Notes under the pieces: model-generated
Database searches by the model: none
What the model saw: the letters and a program-made list of their open reading frames with translations, nothing else
What the model was told of the DNA's origin: nothing
Translations under genes and position numbers: made by a program
Part shown: one piece after another, positions 1-9,685 of the stretch
How positions within the stretch are numbered: the first letter of the stretch is position 1
How the letters are laid out: every line of letters starts with the position of its first letter
Source of the DNA: Pantoea wallisii
Lineage (GTDB): Bacteria > Pseudomonadota > Gammaproteobacteria > Enterobacterales > Enterobacteriaceae
DNA length: 53,914 nucleotides
Direction of reading: 5' to 3'
NCBI RefSeq assembly: GCF_002095485.1
Contig: NZ_MLFS01000031.1
Span: 1 to 53,914, forward strand

Positions 1-315
1 TTCATGGCGACCGTGCAAAAGCCGGCACAAAATCCTGTATAGCCTGCCCGCCACAATGGCTCCGAATTCCTGTTTTACGGCTCAACATTGGCTGGCCTAA
101 ACCTCCGCTACGCTTACCGCTTCCTTCTGCTGTTTTTCAGCCAGTTAGCCCTGGCTAATTCCCGATTTATTGCCTGGCGGCAGATGGACTTTTTGACGAT
201 TTTTGATGTTATGACAGAGAGTTAGTGCCGGTTTTTCAGATAAAGATTATACTTGCCGAACCGGCCGATCCTGCATAATCGACCCCATGTATTCACTTCA
301 TGAAATGGAATAAAT
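1..315. other. Upstream non-coding stretch before galF
   Basis: I see no supported gene here. The short minus-strand reading frames run into galF and look like shadows. A small inverted repeat (AGCCAG at 139-144 with CTGGCT at 151-156) could be the end signal of a cluster lying before the window, but it has no T-run. TATACT at 248-253 resembles a -10 box for galF without a convincing -35 partner. Confidence 0.4.
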
Positions 316-1209
316 ATGACCAAGCTTAAAGCAGTAATCCCGGTTGCGGGTCTCGGTATGCATATGCTCCCTGCGACTAAAGCCATTCCAAAGGAGATGC
401 TGCCGATTGTCGATAAGCCGATGATCCAGTACATCGTGGATGAGTGCGTGGCAGCGGGTATCAAGGAGATTGTGCTGGTCACCCATGCTTCCAAAAATGC
501 AGTGGAGAACCACTTCGACACCACCTACGAGCTGGAAGCGCTGCTTGAAGCGCGCGTAAAACGCCAGCTGCTGAGCGAAGTGCAGTCAATCTGCCCGCCA
601 GGCGTGACCATCATGAACGTTCGCCAGGCTAACCCGCTCGGCCTGGGTCACTCCGTTCTGTGTGCACGTCCGATGATTGGCGATAACCCATTTGTAGTGG
701 TACTGCCGGATGTGCTGCTGGATGACTCTACTGCGGACCATCTGCGTTACAACCTTGCCGCGATGGTAGCGCGTTTTGAAGAGACTGGTCGTTCACAGGT
801 GCTGGCAAAACACATGCCGGGCGAAGACCTGACTGAATACGGTGTGATGACCACCGAACAGGCGCTCGATAACCCGGGCGACATCAGTGCCATCACCAAC
901 ATTGTTGAAAAACCTGAAGCGGGCCAGCTGGATTCAGACCTGACTGCGGTAGGTCGTTATGTGCTGTCTGCGGATATCTGGCAAGAGCTGGAAAACACCG
1001 AGCCGGGCGCCTGGGGCCGTATCCAGCTGACCGATGCCATTGCTTCGCTCAGCAAAAAGAAACCGGTTGATGCACAATTGCTGACCGGTACCAGCTTCGA
1101 CTGTGGTAAAAAAATGGGCTACATGCAGGCATTCGTCTCTTACGGTCTGCGTAACAACGCGCAGGGTCGTGATTTCCGCGAAGCTATTCAGAAAATCCTG
1201 GCGAAATAA
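316..1209 (+). CDS. galF: GalF, UTP-glucose-1-phosphate uridylyltransferase-like subunit
   Basis: 297 residues, the length of E. coli GalF. The protein begins with the nucleotidyltransferase signature and reads [19 protein letters not shown], with the MHM that separates GalF from GalU (TRM at that place). GalF is a weakly active paralogue of GalU, thought to modulate UDP-glucose supply for surface polysaccharide synthesis in the cytoplasm. It marks the upstream border of O-antigen and capsule loci in enterics, which fits the downstream cluster. The ATG is chosen because it matches the family N-terminus ([12 protein letters not shown]). galE follows after 44 bases on the same strand, so co-transcription is likely. 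Confidence 0.95.
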   Translation: MTKLKAVIPVAGLGMHMLPATKAIPKEMLPIVDKPMIQYIVDECVAAGIKEIVLVTHASKNAVENHFDTTYELEALLEARVKRQLLSEVQSICPPGVTIMNVRQANPLGLGHSVLCARPMIGDNPFVVVLPDVLLDDSTADHLRYNLAAMVARFEETGRSQVLAKHMPGEDLTEYGVMTTEQALDNPGDISAITNIVEKPEAGQLDSDLTAVGRYVLSADIWQELENTEPGAWGRIQLTDAIASLSKKKPVDAQLLTGTSFDCGKKMGYMQAFVSYGLRNNAQGRDFREAIQKILAK

Positions 1210-1253
1210 TCCATTCTCATGCCGCGCCGATTGCGCGGTTTAAAGGAGTACAC

Positions 1254-2267
1254 ATGGCTATTTTGGTAACGGGCGGAGCAGGGTACATTGGCTCCCATAC
1301 GGTGCTGGCGTTGTTAGCGCGCGGCGACGACGTTGTAGTCCTGGATAACCTTTGCAATGCATCACGCGAATCCATCAATCGCGTGGAAAAACTGGCGGGT
1401 AAAAAAGCGGTGTTTGTTGAAGGTGACATCCGCGATCGCGCCTGCCTGCGTGACCTGTTCGCCAGCAACGATATCACTGCGGTGATCCACTTCGCCGCGC
1501 TGAAAGCCGTGGGTGAATCCACGCGCAAGCCGCTGGAGTACTACGAAAACAACGTGGCCGGCACCGTCGTGCTGCTGGAAGAGATGCGTGACGCGGGCGT
1601 CTGGAACTTTATCTTCAGCTCCTCCGCCACCGTATACGGTGCTGATGCGCCGGTTCCTTATGTGGAAACCACGCCCATTGGCGGCACGACCAGCCCGTAC
1701 GGCACGTCCAAGCTGATGACGGAGTTCGTCATGCGCGACTTCGCCAAAGCTGAACCCAACTTCAAAGCCATTGCGCTGCGCTACTTCAACCCGGTTGGTG
1801 CACATGAGTCTGGCGAGATTGGCGAAGACCCTACCGGTATCCCAAATAACCTGCTGCCCTACATCGCGCAAGTTGCGATTGGCCGCCTGGAGAAGCTGGG
1901 CGTGTTTGGCGACGATTACGATACACCAGACGGCACTGCACAGCGCGACTACATCCATGTGGTTGACCTGGCGGAAGGGCACCTGAAGGCACTGGATCAC
2001 CTGGCGAAGGTTGAAGGGTACAAAGCCTACAACCTCGGCGGCGGGGTAGGGTTCTCGGTACTGGAGATGATCAAGGCGTTTGAGAAGGCGTCCGGTAAGC
2101 CGATTCCGTTTGAGTTCAAGCCGCGCCGCGATGGCGATCTGCCAGCGTTCTGGGCAGATGCAAGCCTGGCGAACGAAGAGCTGGACTGGCGGGTGACGCG
2201 TGGAATTGACGCGATGATGCGCGACACGTGGAACTGGCAGAGCAAGAACCCGAAGGGGTTCAGATAA
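1254..2267 (+). CDS. galE: UDP-glucose 4-epimerase
   Basis: 337 residues. GalE interconverts UDP-glucose and UDP-galactose with tightly bound NAD in the cytoplasm, supplying galactose for lipopolysaccharide and exopolysaccharide. The short-chain dehydrogenase fold is visible: TGGAGYIGSH (residues 6-15) is the NAD-binding glycine motif, S124 lies in FSSSATVYG, and Y149-x3-K153 (YGTSK) is the catalytic pair. The positions agree with the known E. coli enzyme. An AAAGGAG ribosome site precedes the ATG. The gene sits beside galF rather than in a galETK operon, an arrangement known from Erwinia and Pantoea polysaccharide loci. A hairpin at 2311 ends the unit. Confidence 0.96.
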   Translation: MAILVTGGAGYIGSHTVLALLARGDDVVVLDNLCNASRESINRVEKLAGKKAVFVEGDIRDRACLRDLFASNDITAVIHFAALKAVGESTRKPLEYYENNVAGTVVLLEEMRDAGVWNFIFSSSATVYGADAPVPYVETTPIGGTTSPYGTSKLMTEFVMRDFAKAEPNFKAIALRYFNPVGAHESGEIGEDPTGIPNNLLPYIAQVAIGRLEKLGVFGDDYDTPDGTAQRDYIHVVDLAEGHLKALDHLAKVEGYKAYNLGGGVGFSVLEMIKAFEKASGKPIPFEFKPRRDGDLPAFWADASLANEELDWRVTRGIDAMMRDTWNWQSKNPKGFR

Positions 2268-2310
2268 CTAAATGGACCGGGTAGGTCTGAATAGTTATTC
2301 GAACTAATGA

Positions 2311-2356
2311 ATGGGGCAACTAAGAGTTAGGACTAACTCTGCGGTTGTCCCATTTT
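2311..2356 (+). terminator. Probable terminator after galE
   Basis: A long stem: ATGGGGCAAC (2311-2320) pairs with GTTGTCCCAT (2344-2353) with one G-T wobble. An inner stem is formed by AGAGTTA and TAACTCT. It is followed by a short T run (TTTT). It separates galF-galE from the O-antigen operon. The rest of 2268-2698 holds no gene; apart from this hairpin and the JUMPstart element it is AT-rich DNA that presumably carries the O-antigen promoter, which I could not place. Confidence 0.65.
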
Positions 2357-2630
2357 GCGTTTAAGGTATTTAAACACCTTTAGTAGCAGAGTCCGAAGCA
2401 GAGTAACGCCCTATAATGAGTTGAAAGCTGTTTAATAAATAATCGCTTAAAACAATCTGAGCCAGTTTTTAATCAGCCACCAATCATTCTAACTCTTTAG
2501 CGCTTGTAACTCGTGATTCAACGTACGAGAATCATTATCACTTTTTTATGCTGCACCTTAACAAAGGGAATTTGTTAAATATCTTCTGTGCCTTTTGCCT
2601 GCTTTGTTAATCGCAAAAGCCTAAGAGTAT

Positions 2631-2662
2631 TCTGGTAGCTGTAAGCCAGGGGCGGTAGCGTG
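2631..2662 (+). promoter_or_regulatory. JUMPstart element with ops (RfaH recruitment) site
   Basis: The stretch TCTGGTAGCTGTAAGCCAGG followed by GGCGGTAGCGTG matches the conserved JUMPstart sequence found before enterobacterial O-antigen and capsule operons. The ops core, GGCGGTAGCG, lies at 2651-2660. In the nascent transcript, ops pauses RNA polymerase and recruits RfaH, which prevents Rho-dependent termination and helps translation of long operons. It lies only 37 bases before the GTG start of rfbB, so RfaH would act on the whole 2699-11807 unit and not on galF-galE. Confidence 0.93.
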
Positions 2663-2698
2663 GTCTTTTTTAGAATCTGCCATAAGAGACGAATAAGC

Positions 2699-3775
2699 GT
2701 GAAAATACTGGTTACGGGCGGTGCGGGTTTTATCGGTTCTGCAGTAGTGCGTCATATCATTACTGCTACGCAGGACTCTGTAGTCAATGTCGATAAACTG
2801 ACCTATGCGGGTAATCTGGAGTCACTGGTTTCAGTCGCAGATTCAGAGCGTTACGCATTTGAGCAGGCTGACATCTGCGATGCGCAGGCCATAGCAGCAA
2901 TATTTGCCAGACATCAGCCGGACGCAGTGATGCATCTGGCGGCAGAGAGTCATGTGGATCGCTCAATCACCGGGCCGGCAGCGTTTATTGAGACCAATAT
3001 AGTCGGCACATACACATTACTGGAAGCTTCACGTCATTACTGGAACGCGCTAAGCGCAGATCGTAAAGCAGCTTTTCGATTTCATCACATTTCGACAGAT
3101 GAAGTATATGGTGACCTGCCGCATCCGGACGAATGGAAACAGAGTGCTCCGCTGCCGCTATTCACTGAAACCACGCCTTATGCGCCAAGCAGCCCTTACT
3201 CTGCTTCTAAGGCATCCAGTGATCATCTGGTACGTGCGTGGCAACGCACTTATGGTCTGCCAGTACTGCTGACTAACTGCTCAAACAACTATGGTCCTTA
3301 CCATTTTCCGGAAAAGCTTATCCCGCTAGTAATACTTAATGCGCTGGAAGGCAAAGCGCTGCCCGTATACGGGAAGGGCGATCAGATCCGTGACTGGCTC
3401 TATGTAGAAGATCATGCTCGCGCGCTGTATACAGTGGTTACCGCTGGTAAAGTTGGTGAGACCTACAATATCGGCGGGTATAACGAGATGAAAAATATCG
3501 ATGTAGTACAGAAAATTTGTGAGTTGTTGGATCAGTTTGTACCTAAAGAGAATTCTTATAAGAATCAAATTACTTATGTTGCAGATAGACCCGGACATGA
3601 TCGTCGTTATGCTATCAATGCCAGTAAAATTAGAAATGAACTGCAATGGAAACCAAAGGAAACATTTGAAAGCGGTATTACGGCAACGGTGAAGTGGTAT
3701 TTAAAAAACATTGAGTGGTGCCAACGAGTACAAGATGGCAGCTATAAACGAGAAAGATTAGGGCTAAACAAATGA
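2699..3775 (+). CDS. rfbB: dTDP-glucose 4,6-dehydratase
   Basis: With the GTG at 2699 the protein is 358 residues and starts (M)[16 protein letters not shown] like E. coli RmlB; an upstream ATG at 2660 would add 13 unrelated residues and overlaps the ops site. RmlB converts dTDP-glucose to dTDP-4-keto-6-deoxyglucose using bound NAD. The catalytic set is intact: T133-D134-E135 (STDEVYG) and Y167-x3-K171 (YSASK). The stop overlaps the rfbA start (ATGA). The first two thirds have normal enteric base usage, but from about 3470 the gene becomes clearly AT-rich, as if recombined. rmlC and rmlD are absent, so the product feeds FdtA rather than rhamnose. Confidence 0.95.
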   Translation: MKILVTGGAGFIGSAVVRHIITATQDSVVNVDKLTYAGNLESLVSVADSERYAFEQADICDAQAIAAIFARHQPDAVMHLAAESHVDRSITGPAAFIETNIVGTYTLLEASRHYWNALSADRKAAFRFHHISTDEVYGDLPHPDEWKQSAPLPLFTETTPYAPSSPYSASKASSDHLVRAWQRTYGLPVLLTNCSNNYGPYHFPEKLIPLVILNALEGKALPVYGKGDQIRDWLYVEDHARALYTVVTAGKVGETYNIGGYNEMKNIDVVQKICELLDQFVPKENSYKNQITYVADRPGHDRRYAINASKIRNELQWKPKETFESGITATVKWYLKNIEWCQRVQDGSYKRERLGLNK

Positions 3776-4644
3776 AGGGAATAATTCTCGCAGGTGGTTC
3801 CGGTTCGCGGCTCTACCCAATAACTCTAGGTATTTCCAAACAATTACTTCCTATTTACGATAAGCCGATGATTTACTATCCGTTATCAGTTCTGATGTTG
3901 GCGGGAATAAGAGATATTCTAATAATTACTACGCCAGAAGATAAGCAAAGCTTTATACGCTTACTAGGGGATGGGGAACAATTTGGCGTCAAGTTGACAT
4001 ATGAAGTACAACCCAGCCCGGATGGACTTGCCCAGGCATTTATAATTGGTGAGAAATTTATTGGCAAGGATTCGGTTTGCTTAGTGCTTGGCGATAATAT
4101 ATTTTTTGGGCAAGGGTTTAGCCCAAAATTAAAAAGCGTAGCAGAAAATAACTCTGGAGCAACTGTATTTGGATATCAGGTAATTGATCCAGAACGCTTT
4201 GGAGTGGTTGAATTCAATGAACAGAGTAAAGTGATTTCAATAGAAGAAAAACCAGTTAAACCAAAATCTCACTGGGCAATAACTGGCCTGTATTTTTACG
4301 ATAACGATGTGGTTGAAATAGCTAAATCTATAAAACCTTCTCCGCGTGGAGAATTAGAAATCACTTCTATTAATGAAGAGTATTTGAAAAGAGGAAAGCT
4401 ACAGGTTGAGCAACTTGGCAGAGGGTTTGCCTGGTTAGATACAGGTACTCACGATAGCCTAATTGAAGCTGGTACTTTTGTTGAAACGGTGCAAAAAAGA
4501 CAAGGGATGATGGTTGCTTGTTTGGAAGAGATTGCATGGAATAATAAGTGGCTATCTAGTAAAGATTTAATGGTAATAGCACATAATTTGAAAAAAACAA
4601 GCTATGGTGAATATTTGATGAAAATTGTTAATGCTACCTTTTAA
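3772..4644 (+). CDS. rfbA: Glucose-1-phosphate thymidylyltransferase
   Basis: 290 residues, normal for RmlA (about 290). It makes dTDP-glucose from dTTP and glucose-1-phosphate, the step before RfbB. The nucleotide-binding loop GGSGSRLYP (8-16) and the following K23 (ISKQLLP) are intact, as is the VLGDNIFFG motif that carries the metal-binding aspartate. It overlaps rfbB by four bases (ATGA), showing translational coupling. The DNA is AT-rich like the rest of the cluster. Only eight bases separate it from the next glycosyltransferase. Confidence 0.95.
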   Translation: MKGIILAGGSGSRLYPITLGISKQLLPIYDKPMIYYPLSVLMLAGIRDILIITTPEDKQSFIRLLGDGEQFGVKLTYEVQPSPDGLAQAFIIGEKFIGKDSVCLVLGDNIFFGQGFSPKLKSVAENNSGATVFGYQVIDPERFGVVEFNEQSKVISIEEKPVKPKSHWAITGLYFYDNDVVEIAKSIKPSPRGELEITSINEEYLKRGKLQVEQLGRGFAWLDTGTHDSLIEAGTFVETVQKRQGMMVACLEEIAWNNKWLSSKDLMVIAHNLKKTSYGEYLMKIVNATF

Positions 4645-4651
4645 TTAATAA

Positions 4652-5437
4652 ATGGATAAAATTATGGATGATGCAAATAAAAATAATCACAGAAAAAAAG
4701 TTTCAATCATAACCGCCACATATAATTCAGAAAATTTTATTGAGCAAACATATAATAGTCTTCTTCAGCAGACATTGACTCAATGGGAGTGGATTATAAC
4801 TGATGATTGTTCGACTGATTCAACGAAAAATATCATCGAACAAATTAAGCTTAAGGATAATAGAGTTAAAGTTTTTTACAATAGTGTTAATTCTGGGGCG
4901 GCAATAAGCAGGAATAAAAGCCTACAATATGCTAATGGGGAGTTCTTAGCATTTATTGACAGTGATGATCTTTGGCATGAAAGTAAGCTTGAGCGACAGA
5001 TCAATTTCATGGGTAATAATATTGATTTTTCATTTACTGCTTTCGAAATTATGAATGAAAATTTAGAGCCAAAGAATCATTACATTGATAAAAAAGAATT
5101 AAGGCCTCTTAATTATAATGATATGTTGAAAAAAAAGGCTACATTAGGTTGTTCTACAGTAATGATTAGGAGAAGCACTTTTCCAAATTTACAAATGCCC
5201 TTACTACGTACCGGTCAGGATTATGCTACATGGCTTTTAATATTGAAAACAGGAACTAAAGCATATTTACTCCCGGAAGTACTAACTAAATATAGAATTG
5301 TAAGTAATTCAATATCAAGAAATAAGTTCAAAAAAGCATTAAGGCAATGGCAAATATACAGACGCGTTGAAAAAATTAATATATTTTCTTCCTGTTATTA
5401 TTTTATGCACTACGCGTTTAAGGCTACATTTAGGTAA
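4652..5437 (+). CDS. Family 2 glycosyltransferase (O-antigen)
   Basis: 261 residues. The N-terminal GT-A fold is clear: VSIITATYNSENFIEQTYNSLL (residues about 17-38), ITDDCSTDST with the nucleotide-contacting aspartates, and FIDSDDLW carrying the DxD metal motif. A typical GT2 middle motif, GQDYATWL, follows. It should add one sugar to the undecaprenyl-linked repeat unit on the cytoplasmic face of the inner membrane. Donor and acceptor cannot be read from sequence. A second ATG at 4664 is an alternative start, since neither has a strong ribosome site. It is the first transferase of three in the operon. Confidence 0.85.
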   Translation: MDKIMDDANKNNHRKKVSIITATYNSENFIEQTYNSLLQQTLTQWEWIITDDCSTDSTKNIIEQIKLKDNRVKVFYNSVNSGAAISRNKSLQYANGEFLAFIDSDDLWHESKLERQINFMGNNIDFSFTAFEIMNENLEPKNHYIDKKELRPLNYNDMLKKKATLGCSTVMIRRSTFPNLQMPLLRTGQDYATWLLILKTGTKAYLLPEVLTKYRIVSNSISRNKFKKALRQWQIYRRVEKINIFSSCYYFMHYAFKATFR

Positions 5438-5441
5438 AAAT

Positions 5442-5849
5442 ATGGAAACTAGAATTCTCAACTTCAATGAGTTTGGTGATGATCGTGGTTGTTTAATTTC
5501 ATTAGAGTCAATGAAGAACATTCCGTTCGAAATTGAAAGAGTTTACTATATCTATAAAACAAAATCTGAAGTGACTCGGGGCTATCATGCGCACCGTGAT
5601 CTTAAACAAGTTGCAATTGCTCTTAGCGGATCATGCACATTTGTTCTTGATGATGGATTGAGTCGCAATGAGGTTATACTTGATGATCCGACCAAAGGAC
5701 TATTGATATGCTCTATGATTTGGCGAGAAATGAAGCTTTTTTCTGATGATTGCATTCTTCTAGTTCTTGCAAATCACAATTATAATGAAGAAGATTATAT
5801 CAGAGATTACTCCAGCTTTTTGAAAGAAGTGAGAAATATATGCAACTAA
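5442..5849 (+). CDS. fdtA: dTDP-4-keto-6-deoxyglucose 3,4-ketoisomerase (FdtA/QdtA type)
   Basis: 135 residues from the ATG at 5442; an earlier start at 5367 would overlap the preceding gene and add a non-family tail. FdtA-family enzymes are small cupins (WxcM-like) that move the keto group from C4 to C3 of dTDP-4-keto-6-deoxyglucose. The sequence shows the expected RGCLISLE start, then RGYHAHRDLKQ with H49 and H51 in the place of the catalytic histidines, and GSCTFVLDDG in the cupin barrel. It lies directly before an acetyltransferase and a sugar aminotransferase, the classical order for Fuc3NAc or Qui3NAc synthesis. Whether the C4 product is galacto or gluco cannot be settled here. Confidence 0.88.
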   Translation: METRILNFNEFGDDRGCLISLESMKNIPFEIERVYYIYKTKSEVTRGYHAHRDLKQVAIALSGSCTFVLDDGLSRNEVILDDPTKGLLICSMIWREMKLFSDDCILLVLANHNYNEEDYIRDYSSFLKEVRNICN

Positions 5850-6376
5850 AAAGTAAGTCCATATTTTTAAAATTAGCAGATGTAGGGGATGCAGAATTTA
5901 TATTGAATCTTCGCAAAAGTGAAAAATATAATAAATATCTTTCAAAGACAGAAGGTTGTCTAACTGAACAAATTAACTGGTTGAAAAATTATAAAATAAG
6001 AGAATCTTTGAATGAAGAATATTATTTTATAATATTTAGAGGTGCTGATAACGAAAAAATCGGCACAGTAAGGCTTTATGATTTTAAAGAAAGTCCTTTA
6101 TCTTTTTGTTGGGGAAGTTGGATCTTGAATGAAAAGAAAACGATCTCTTCAGCGATTGAAAGTGCCCTTTTGATTTATCAATTTGCTTTTGATTGTAAGG
6201 GGTTCGAGCAATCGCATTTCGACGTAAGAAATGATAATCACAAGGTAATTGATTTCCATAAAAAACTTGGTGCGCAAGAAGTATCAAAAAATGAGTTAAA
6301 TACATATTTTACTTTTAGTAAAAATACTTATCAAAGAATATATGCAAGCTACAGTAAATTTTTGGAGGTAAAATGA
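5840..6376 (+). CDS. GNAT-family N-acetyltransferase, probably for the 3-amino sugar
   Basis: 178 residues with a RimJ/RimL-like GNAT fold: an N-terminal LKLADVGDAEFILNLR segment, a central IGTVRLYDF strand and a C-terminal VRNDNHKVIDFHKKLGA, the usual acetyl-CoA and substrate region. It overlaps the end of fdtA by ten bases and the fdtB start by four, so the three are translationally coupled. Context implies it acetylates the C3 amino group of the dTDP-3-amino-3,6-dideoxyhexose made by FdtA and FdtB. The acetyltransferase first characterised in this pathway may belong to another fold, so the assignment rests on position. Confidence 0.75.
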   Translation: MQLKSKSIFLKLADVGDAEFILNLRKSEKYNKYLSKTEGCLTEQINWLKNYKIRESLNEEYYFIIFRGADNEKIGTVRLYDFKESPLSFCWGSWILNEKKTISSAIESALLIYQFAFDCKGFEQSHFDVRNDNHKVIDFHKKLGAQEVSKNELNTYFTFSKNTYQRIYASYSKFLEVK

Positions 6377-7475
6377 TCGAGTTCTTAGATTTGAAAAGAT
6401 TAAATAAAAGATATGAGAGTGAACTTAGTGAAGCTTGTAATAGAGTTATTAGTTCAGGTTGGTATATACAAGGAAGTGAGCTTGAAAAATTTGAAAGAGA
6501 ATTTGCTTCTTTTTGTGGAGTCAAATACGCCATTGGTGTTGCAAATGGCCTGGACGCATTATCATTAGTTCTAAGAGCATGGAAAGAACAAGGTAAACTT
6601 AAGGATAATGATAAAGTTCTTGTGCCAGCAAACACTTATATCGCTTCGGTAATTGCGATTACACAAAATAATTTAATTCCTGTGTTCGTTGAGCCGGATG
6701 AAGATAGTTATAACATATCAATTGAAAACATAATTAAATCGTTTGATAGAGATGTTAAGGCTATCTTGGCAGTTCATTTGTATGGGAAAATTGCCCTATG
6801 GATGAAATAATGGAGTTTGCTCATGACAATGATCTACTTGTCCTTGAAGATTCTGCACAGGCTCATGGCGCCAGTATCAATGGCATTAAAGCCGGAGCTT
6901 GGGGGCACGCTTCAGGTTTTAGCTTTTACCCTGGAAAAAACTTGGGTGCTTTAGGCGATGCAGGTGCTATTACTACCAATGATGAGCAGCTATATACAAT
7001 TTTAAAAGTTTTGAGGAATTATGGCTCAGCTGTAAAATACGAAAATTCCTACGCTGGTTATAATAGTCGGCTTGATGAAATTCAAGCAGCGATGCTTTGT
7101 GTTAAACTGCCATTTTTGAATGAAGAAATAAATATTAGAAGAGAGATAGCAAAAGAATTTATTTTAAAAATTGAAAATCCTCTGATAAAACTACCGAAGT
7201 ATAATGATGAAAATGAGCATGTTTGGCATTTATTTGTAATAAGGACAGATAAAAGAACTGAATTAAAAGATTTTTTATTAAAAAACGGGGTTCAAACCCT
7301 TGTTCACTACCCAATTCCTCCACATAAGCAAAAAGCATATCTTAAATATAATCATCTTAGCATGCCTATAACTGAAAAAATTCATCAGGAAGTATTATCA
7401 CTACCAATGGATCCTAATCTAACAAAAAACGACATTGATAAGATTATAAAGTTAGTTAATGAGTTTCACCTATGA
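6373..7475 (+). pseudogene. fdtB: Sugar 3-aminotransferase FdtB, split by an apparent one-base deletion
   Basis: Two reading frames together form one DegT/DnrJ/EryC1/StrS aminotransferase of about 367 residues. Frame one (6373-6810) covers the N-terminal part up to AVHLYGKIA. Frame two resumes at 6798 with [24 protein letters not shown] and contains the PLP lysine in [15 protein letters not shown]. Adding one C to the CCC at 6794-6796 restores a family-like HLYGKIAPMDEI. The enzyme would transfer an amino group to C3 of the FdtA product. A GGAGG ribosome site precedes the ATG, and the stop overlaps wzx (ATGA). Either the sequence has an error or the O-antigen pathway is broken. Confidence 0.88.
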
Positions 7476-8734
7476 AGAAAATGCTGCGCGTCACTATTTC
7501 AACCGCTGTGCTAACCTTTTATCGCATTTTAAGTAGTTTTATTATTGCAAAAGCTGTTGCTGTTTACACAGGGCCTGCTGGAATTGCGATGCTTGGTCAG
7601 ATTCAAAGTTTCTTTATTTCTTTAAATGGTATTGCAATATCTCCAGTCGGTAATGGTATTGTTAGGTACACATCTGAAAATCTAGGATCTGACATTAATA
7701 AGTGCTCAAACTGGTGGCGCGCGGCAATTTCTTGTTCATTGGTTTTTTTTATGTTCTTGTTACCACTTACCTTGTTTTTCAAAAATGAAATTTCAGGATT
7801 TCTTTTTCAAGAGGAAAGTTATGATTGGCTTATTTTACTATGTTGCTCTTTATTGCCTTTGTCGATAATTAACACGGCGTTCATTTCCGTAATCAATGGG
7901 CAACAGCAATATAGAAAATATATAGCAATTGGATTTATATCAATTACTTTTTCAACGTTGTTTGTTTTATATTTGGTTTATAAATTCCAGTTAACGGGAG
8001 CCTTGATTGCTGCCGTGATAAATACATCAATTTCTGGTCTTGTCGTTTTAATAATTTCATGTAAAGAGAGATGGTTTAGGATAAAGTATTGGCTAGGAGT
8101 TACAGAGTGGTCATATTTTAAAGATATAATTAAGTATATCTTAATGGCCATAACATCTGCTATTGCTCCACCGTTAGCCTTAATATTTGTTCGGAAGATT
8201 TTAGTGGCTCATACTGGCTGGGGTATTGCCGGGCAATGGCAAGCAGTATGGAAAGTTTCAGAAGTTTATTTGTCAATAGTAACATTAGCATTAAGTACCT
8301 ATTATTTACCACAATTATCCAAACTTAAAACGGCAGAGGAAATAAGGAAAGAAATTAATAATGCCACTAAAGTGATTTTACCAACTGTAATAATACTTGC
8401 CTTATGTGTTTATTTTATGCGAGATGTTATTTTAAGGCTTTTATTTACTGATGATTTTACTCAAGCAAGAGATCTTTTTGCCGTGCAATTAGTAGGTGAT
8501 GTTATAAAAATAACTGCATGGCTATATGCATTTCCTATGTTAGCAAAAGGAGCTATGAAGTGGTTCGTTTCTTCTGAAATACTTTTTTCTCTCTCATTTG
8601 TGTTGTTAAGTTTTTGGTTGGTATACTATTTCAATGTTCAGGGCGCAAATTGGGCATACCTTATTAATTACTGTGCATACTTTTTATTTGTTTTTTTAAA
8701 CTTAGATAGAATCATTGGTCTGAAAAATGAATGA
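7472..8734 (+). CDS. wzx: O-antigen flippase Wzx (WzxE-like branch)
   Basis: 420 residues with about twelve hydrophobic segments and the polysaccharide exporter (MATE-like) pattern. The opening ([34 protein letters not shown] in short hydrophobic runs) and the later [18 protein letters not shown] and [14 protein letters not shown] segments resemble WzxE, which flips the Fuc4NAc-containing enterobacterial common antigen lipid, so a related deoxyamino-sugar substrate is plausible. It would move undecaprenyl-PP-linked repeat units across the inner membrane. It overlaps fdtB (ATGA) and the next gene by eight bases. Confidence 0.88.
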   Translation: MKKMLRVTISTAVLTFYRILSSFIIAKAVAVYTGPAGIAMLGQIQSFFISLNGIAISPVGNGIVRYTSENLGSDINKCSNWWRAAISCSLVFFMFLLPLTLFFKNEISGFLFQEESYDWLILLCCSLLPLSIINTAFISVINGQQQYRKYIAIGFISITFSTLFVLYLVYKFQLTGALIAAVINTSISGLVVLIISCKERWFRIKYWLGVTEWSYFKDIIKYILMAITSAIAPPLALIFVRKILVAHTGWGIAGQWQAVWKVSEVYLSIVTLALSTYYLPQLSKLKTAEEIRKEINNATKVILPTVIILALCVYFMRDVILRLLFTDDFTQARDLFAVQLVGDVIKITAWLYAFPMLAKGAMKWFVSSEILFSLSFVLLSFWLVYYFNVQGANWAYLINYCAYFLFVFLNLDRIIGLKNE

Positions 8735-9674
8735 TATAATATCAGTTATGGTGGTCACTTTTAACTCTGAGAACACTATTCTAGATACACTTGATAGCAT
8801 TTTAAAGCAATCCATAGGACCAGGAAGGATTGATTTAGTCATATCAGATGACTGCTCACAAGATTTCACATTTGAAGTCACTAACAGCTGGCTTCGGATG
8901 AATGGCAAAAAATTTTATTCTTACAAGCTTTTGACAAAGGATAAAAATTGTGGTGTTAGTGCTAATTGTAATTCGGGTTGGAAAGCTTGTTCTGGAGAAT
9001 GGATAAAAAGTATAGGTGGTGACGATTTGTTGGAGAAAGACTGCCTTCAAAAGTTCTTAAACTATGTGAAAAACGATCAAGAATGCAGTATAGTTTTCTC
9101 AAAAATGCAATGGTTTGGACGGATTAATAAAATAACACCTGAACCATTTAATATGCCTTTCTTTGATTTATCTGCACAAAAACAATATCAATACCTTATG
9201 TTCAGGAGTTTTAATATAGCGCCTACTTCATTTATTAAACGTCATATTCTTGAATCTGTAGGTTATGCTGATGAGGATTTTAGGCTCATTGAAGATTTGC
9301 CATTATGGCTAAAGTTCACTTCATTAGGATACAAATTATATTTTCTACCAGAAGTAACTGTAAAATATAGGGTTCAAAATTCTACATCTAAACATTCCAC
9401 AAGATATATTAATACTGCTTTTTTACAAGAATTAATAATTATTGATTCTGCATTTAAATTGTCAAAATTACCATCTATCAAGCTTAAACTTTTCAAAATT
9501 GATACATTAATCTTATTGTATGGAAAAAAAATTATAACTAAAATTACGCGGAATCGAGTAAGCTGGTTATCAAAAATTCTTGACATTATTCATTTTATAC
9601 TAAGACCTTTTTATTTTTTTTGGAAGTTACGCAGAATTTATGTAAATAAAAAATCTTTGTTTATTAAAAAATAG
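8727..9674 (+). CDS. Family 2 glycosyltransferase (O-antigen)
   Basis: 315 residues. GT-A features: ISVMVVTFNSENTILDTLDS at the N-terminus, VISDDCSQD, a conserved NCGVSANCNSGW, and GGDDLLEKDC bearing the DxD-like metal site. RLIEDLPLWLKF resembles the acceptor-side ED motif of GT2 enzymes. The C-terminal third is basic and hydrophobic (FILRPFYFFWKLRR), suggesting attachment to the membrane. It follows wzx with an eight-base overlap. Sugar specificity is unknown. Confidence 0.84.
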   Translation: MNDIISVMVVTFNSENTILDTLDSILKQSIGPGRIDLVISDDCSQDFTFEVTNSWLRMNGKKFYSYKLLTKDKNCGVSANCNSGWKACSGEWIKSIGGDDLLEKDCLQKFLNYVKNDQECSIVFSKMQWFGRINKITPEPFNMPFFDLSAQKQYQYLMFRSFNIAPTSFIKRHILESVGYADEDFRLIEDLPLWLKFTSLGYKLYFLPEVTVKYRVQNSTSKHSTRYINTAFLQELIIIDSAFKLSKLPSIKLKLFKIDTLILLYGKKIITKITRNRVSWLSKILDIIHFILRPFYFFWKLRRIYVNKKSLFIKK

Positions 9675-9685
9675 GAAGGTAAGCG

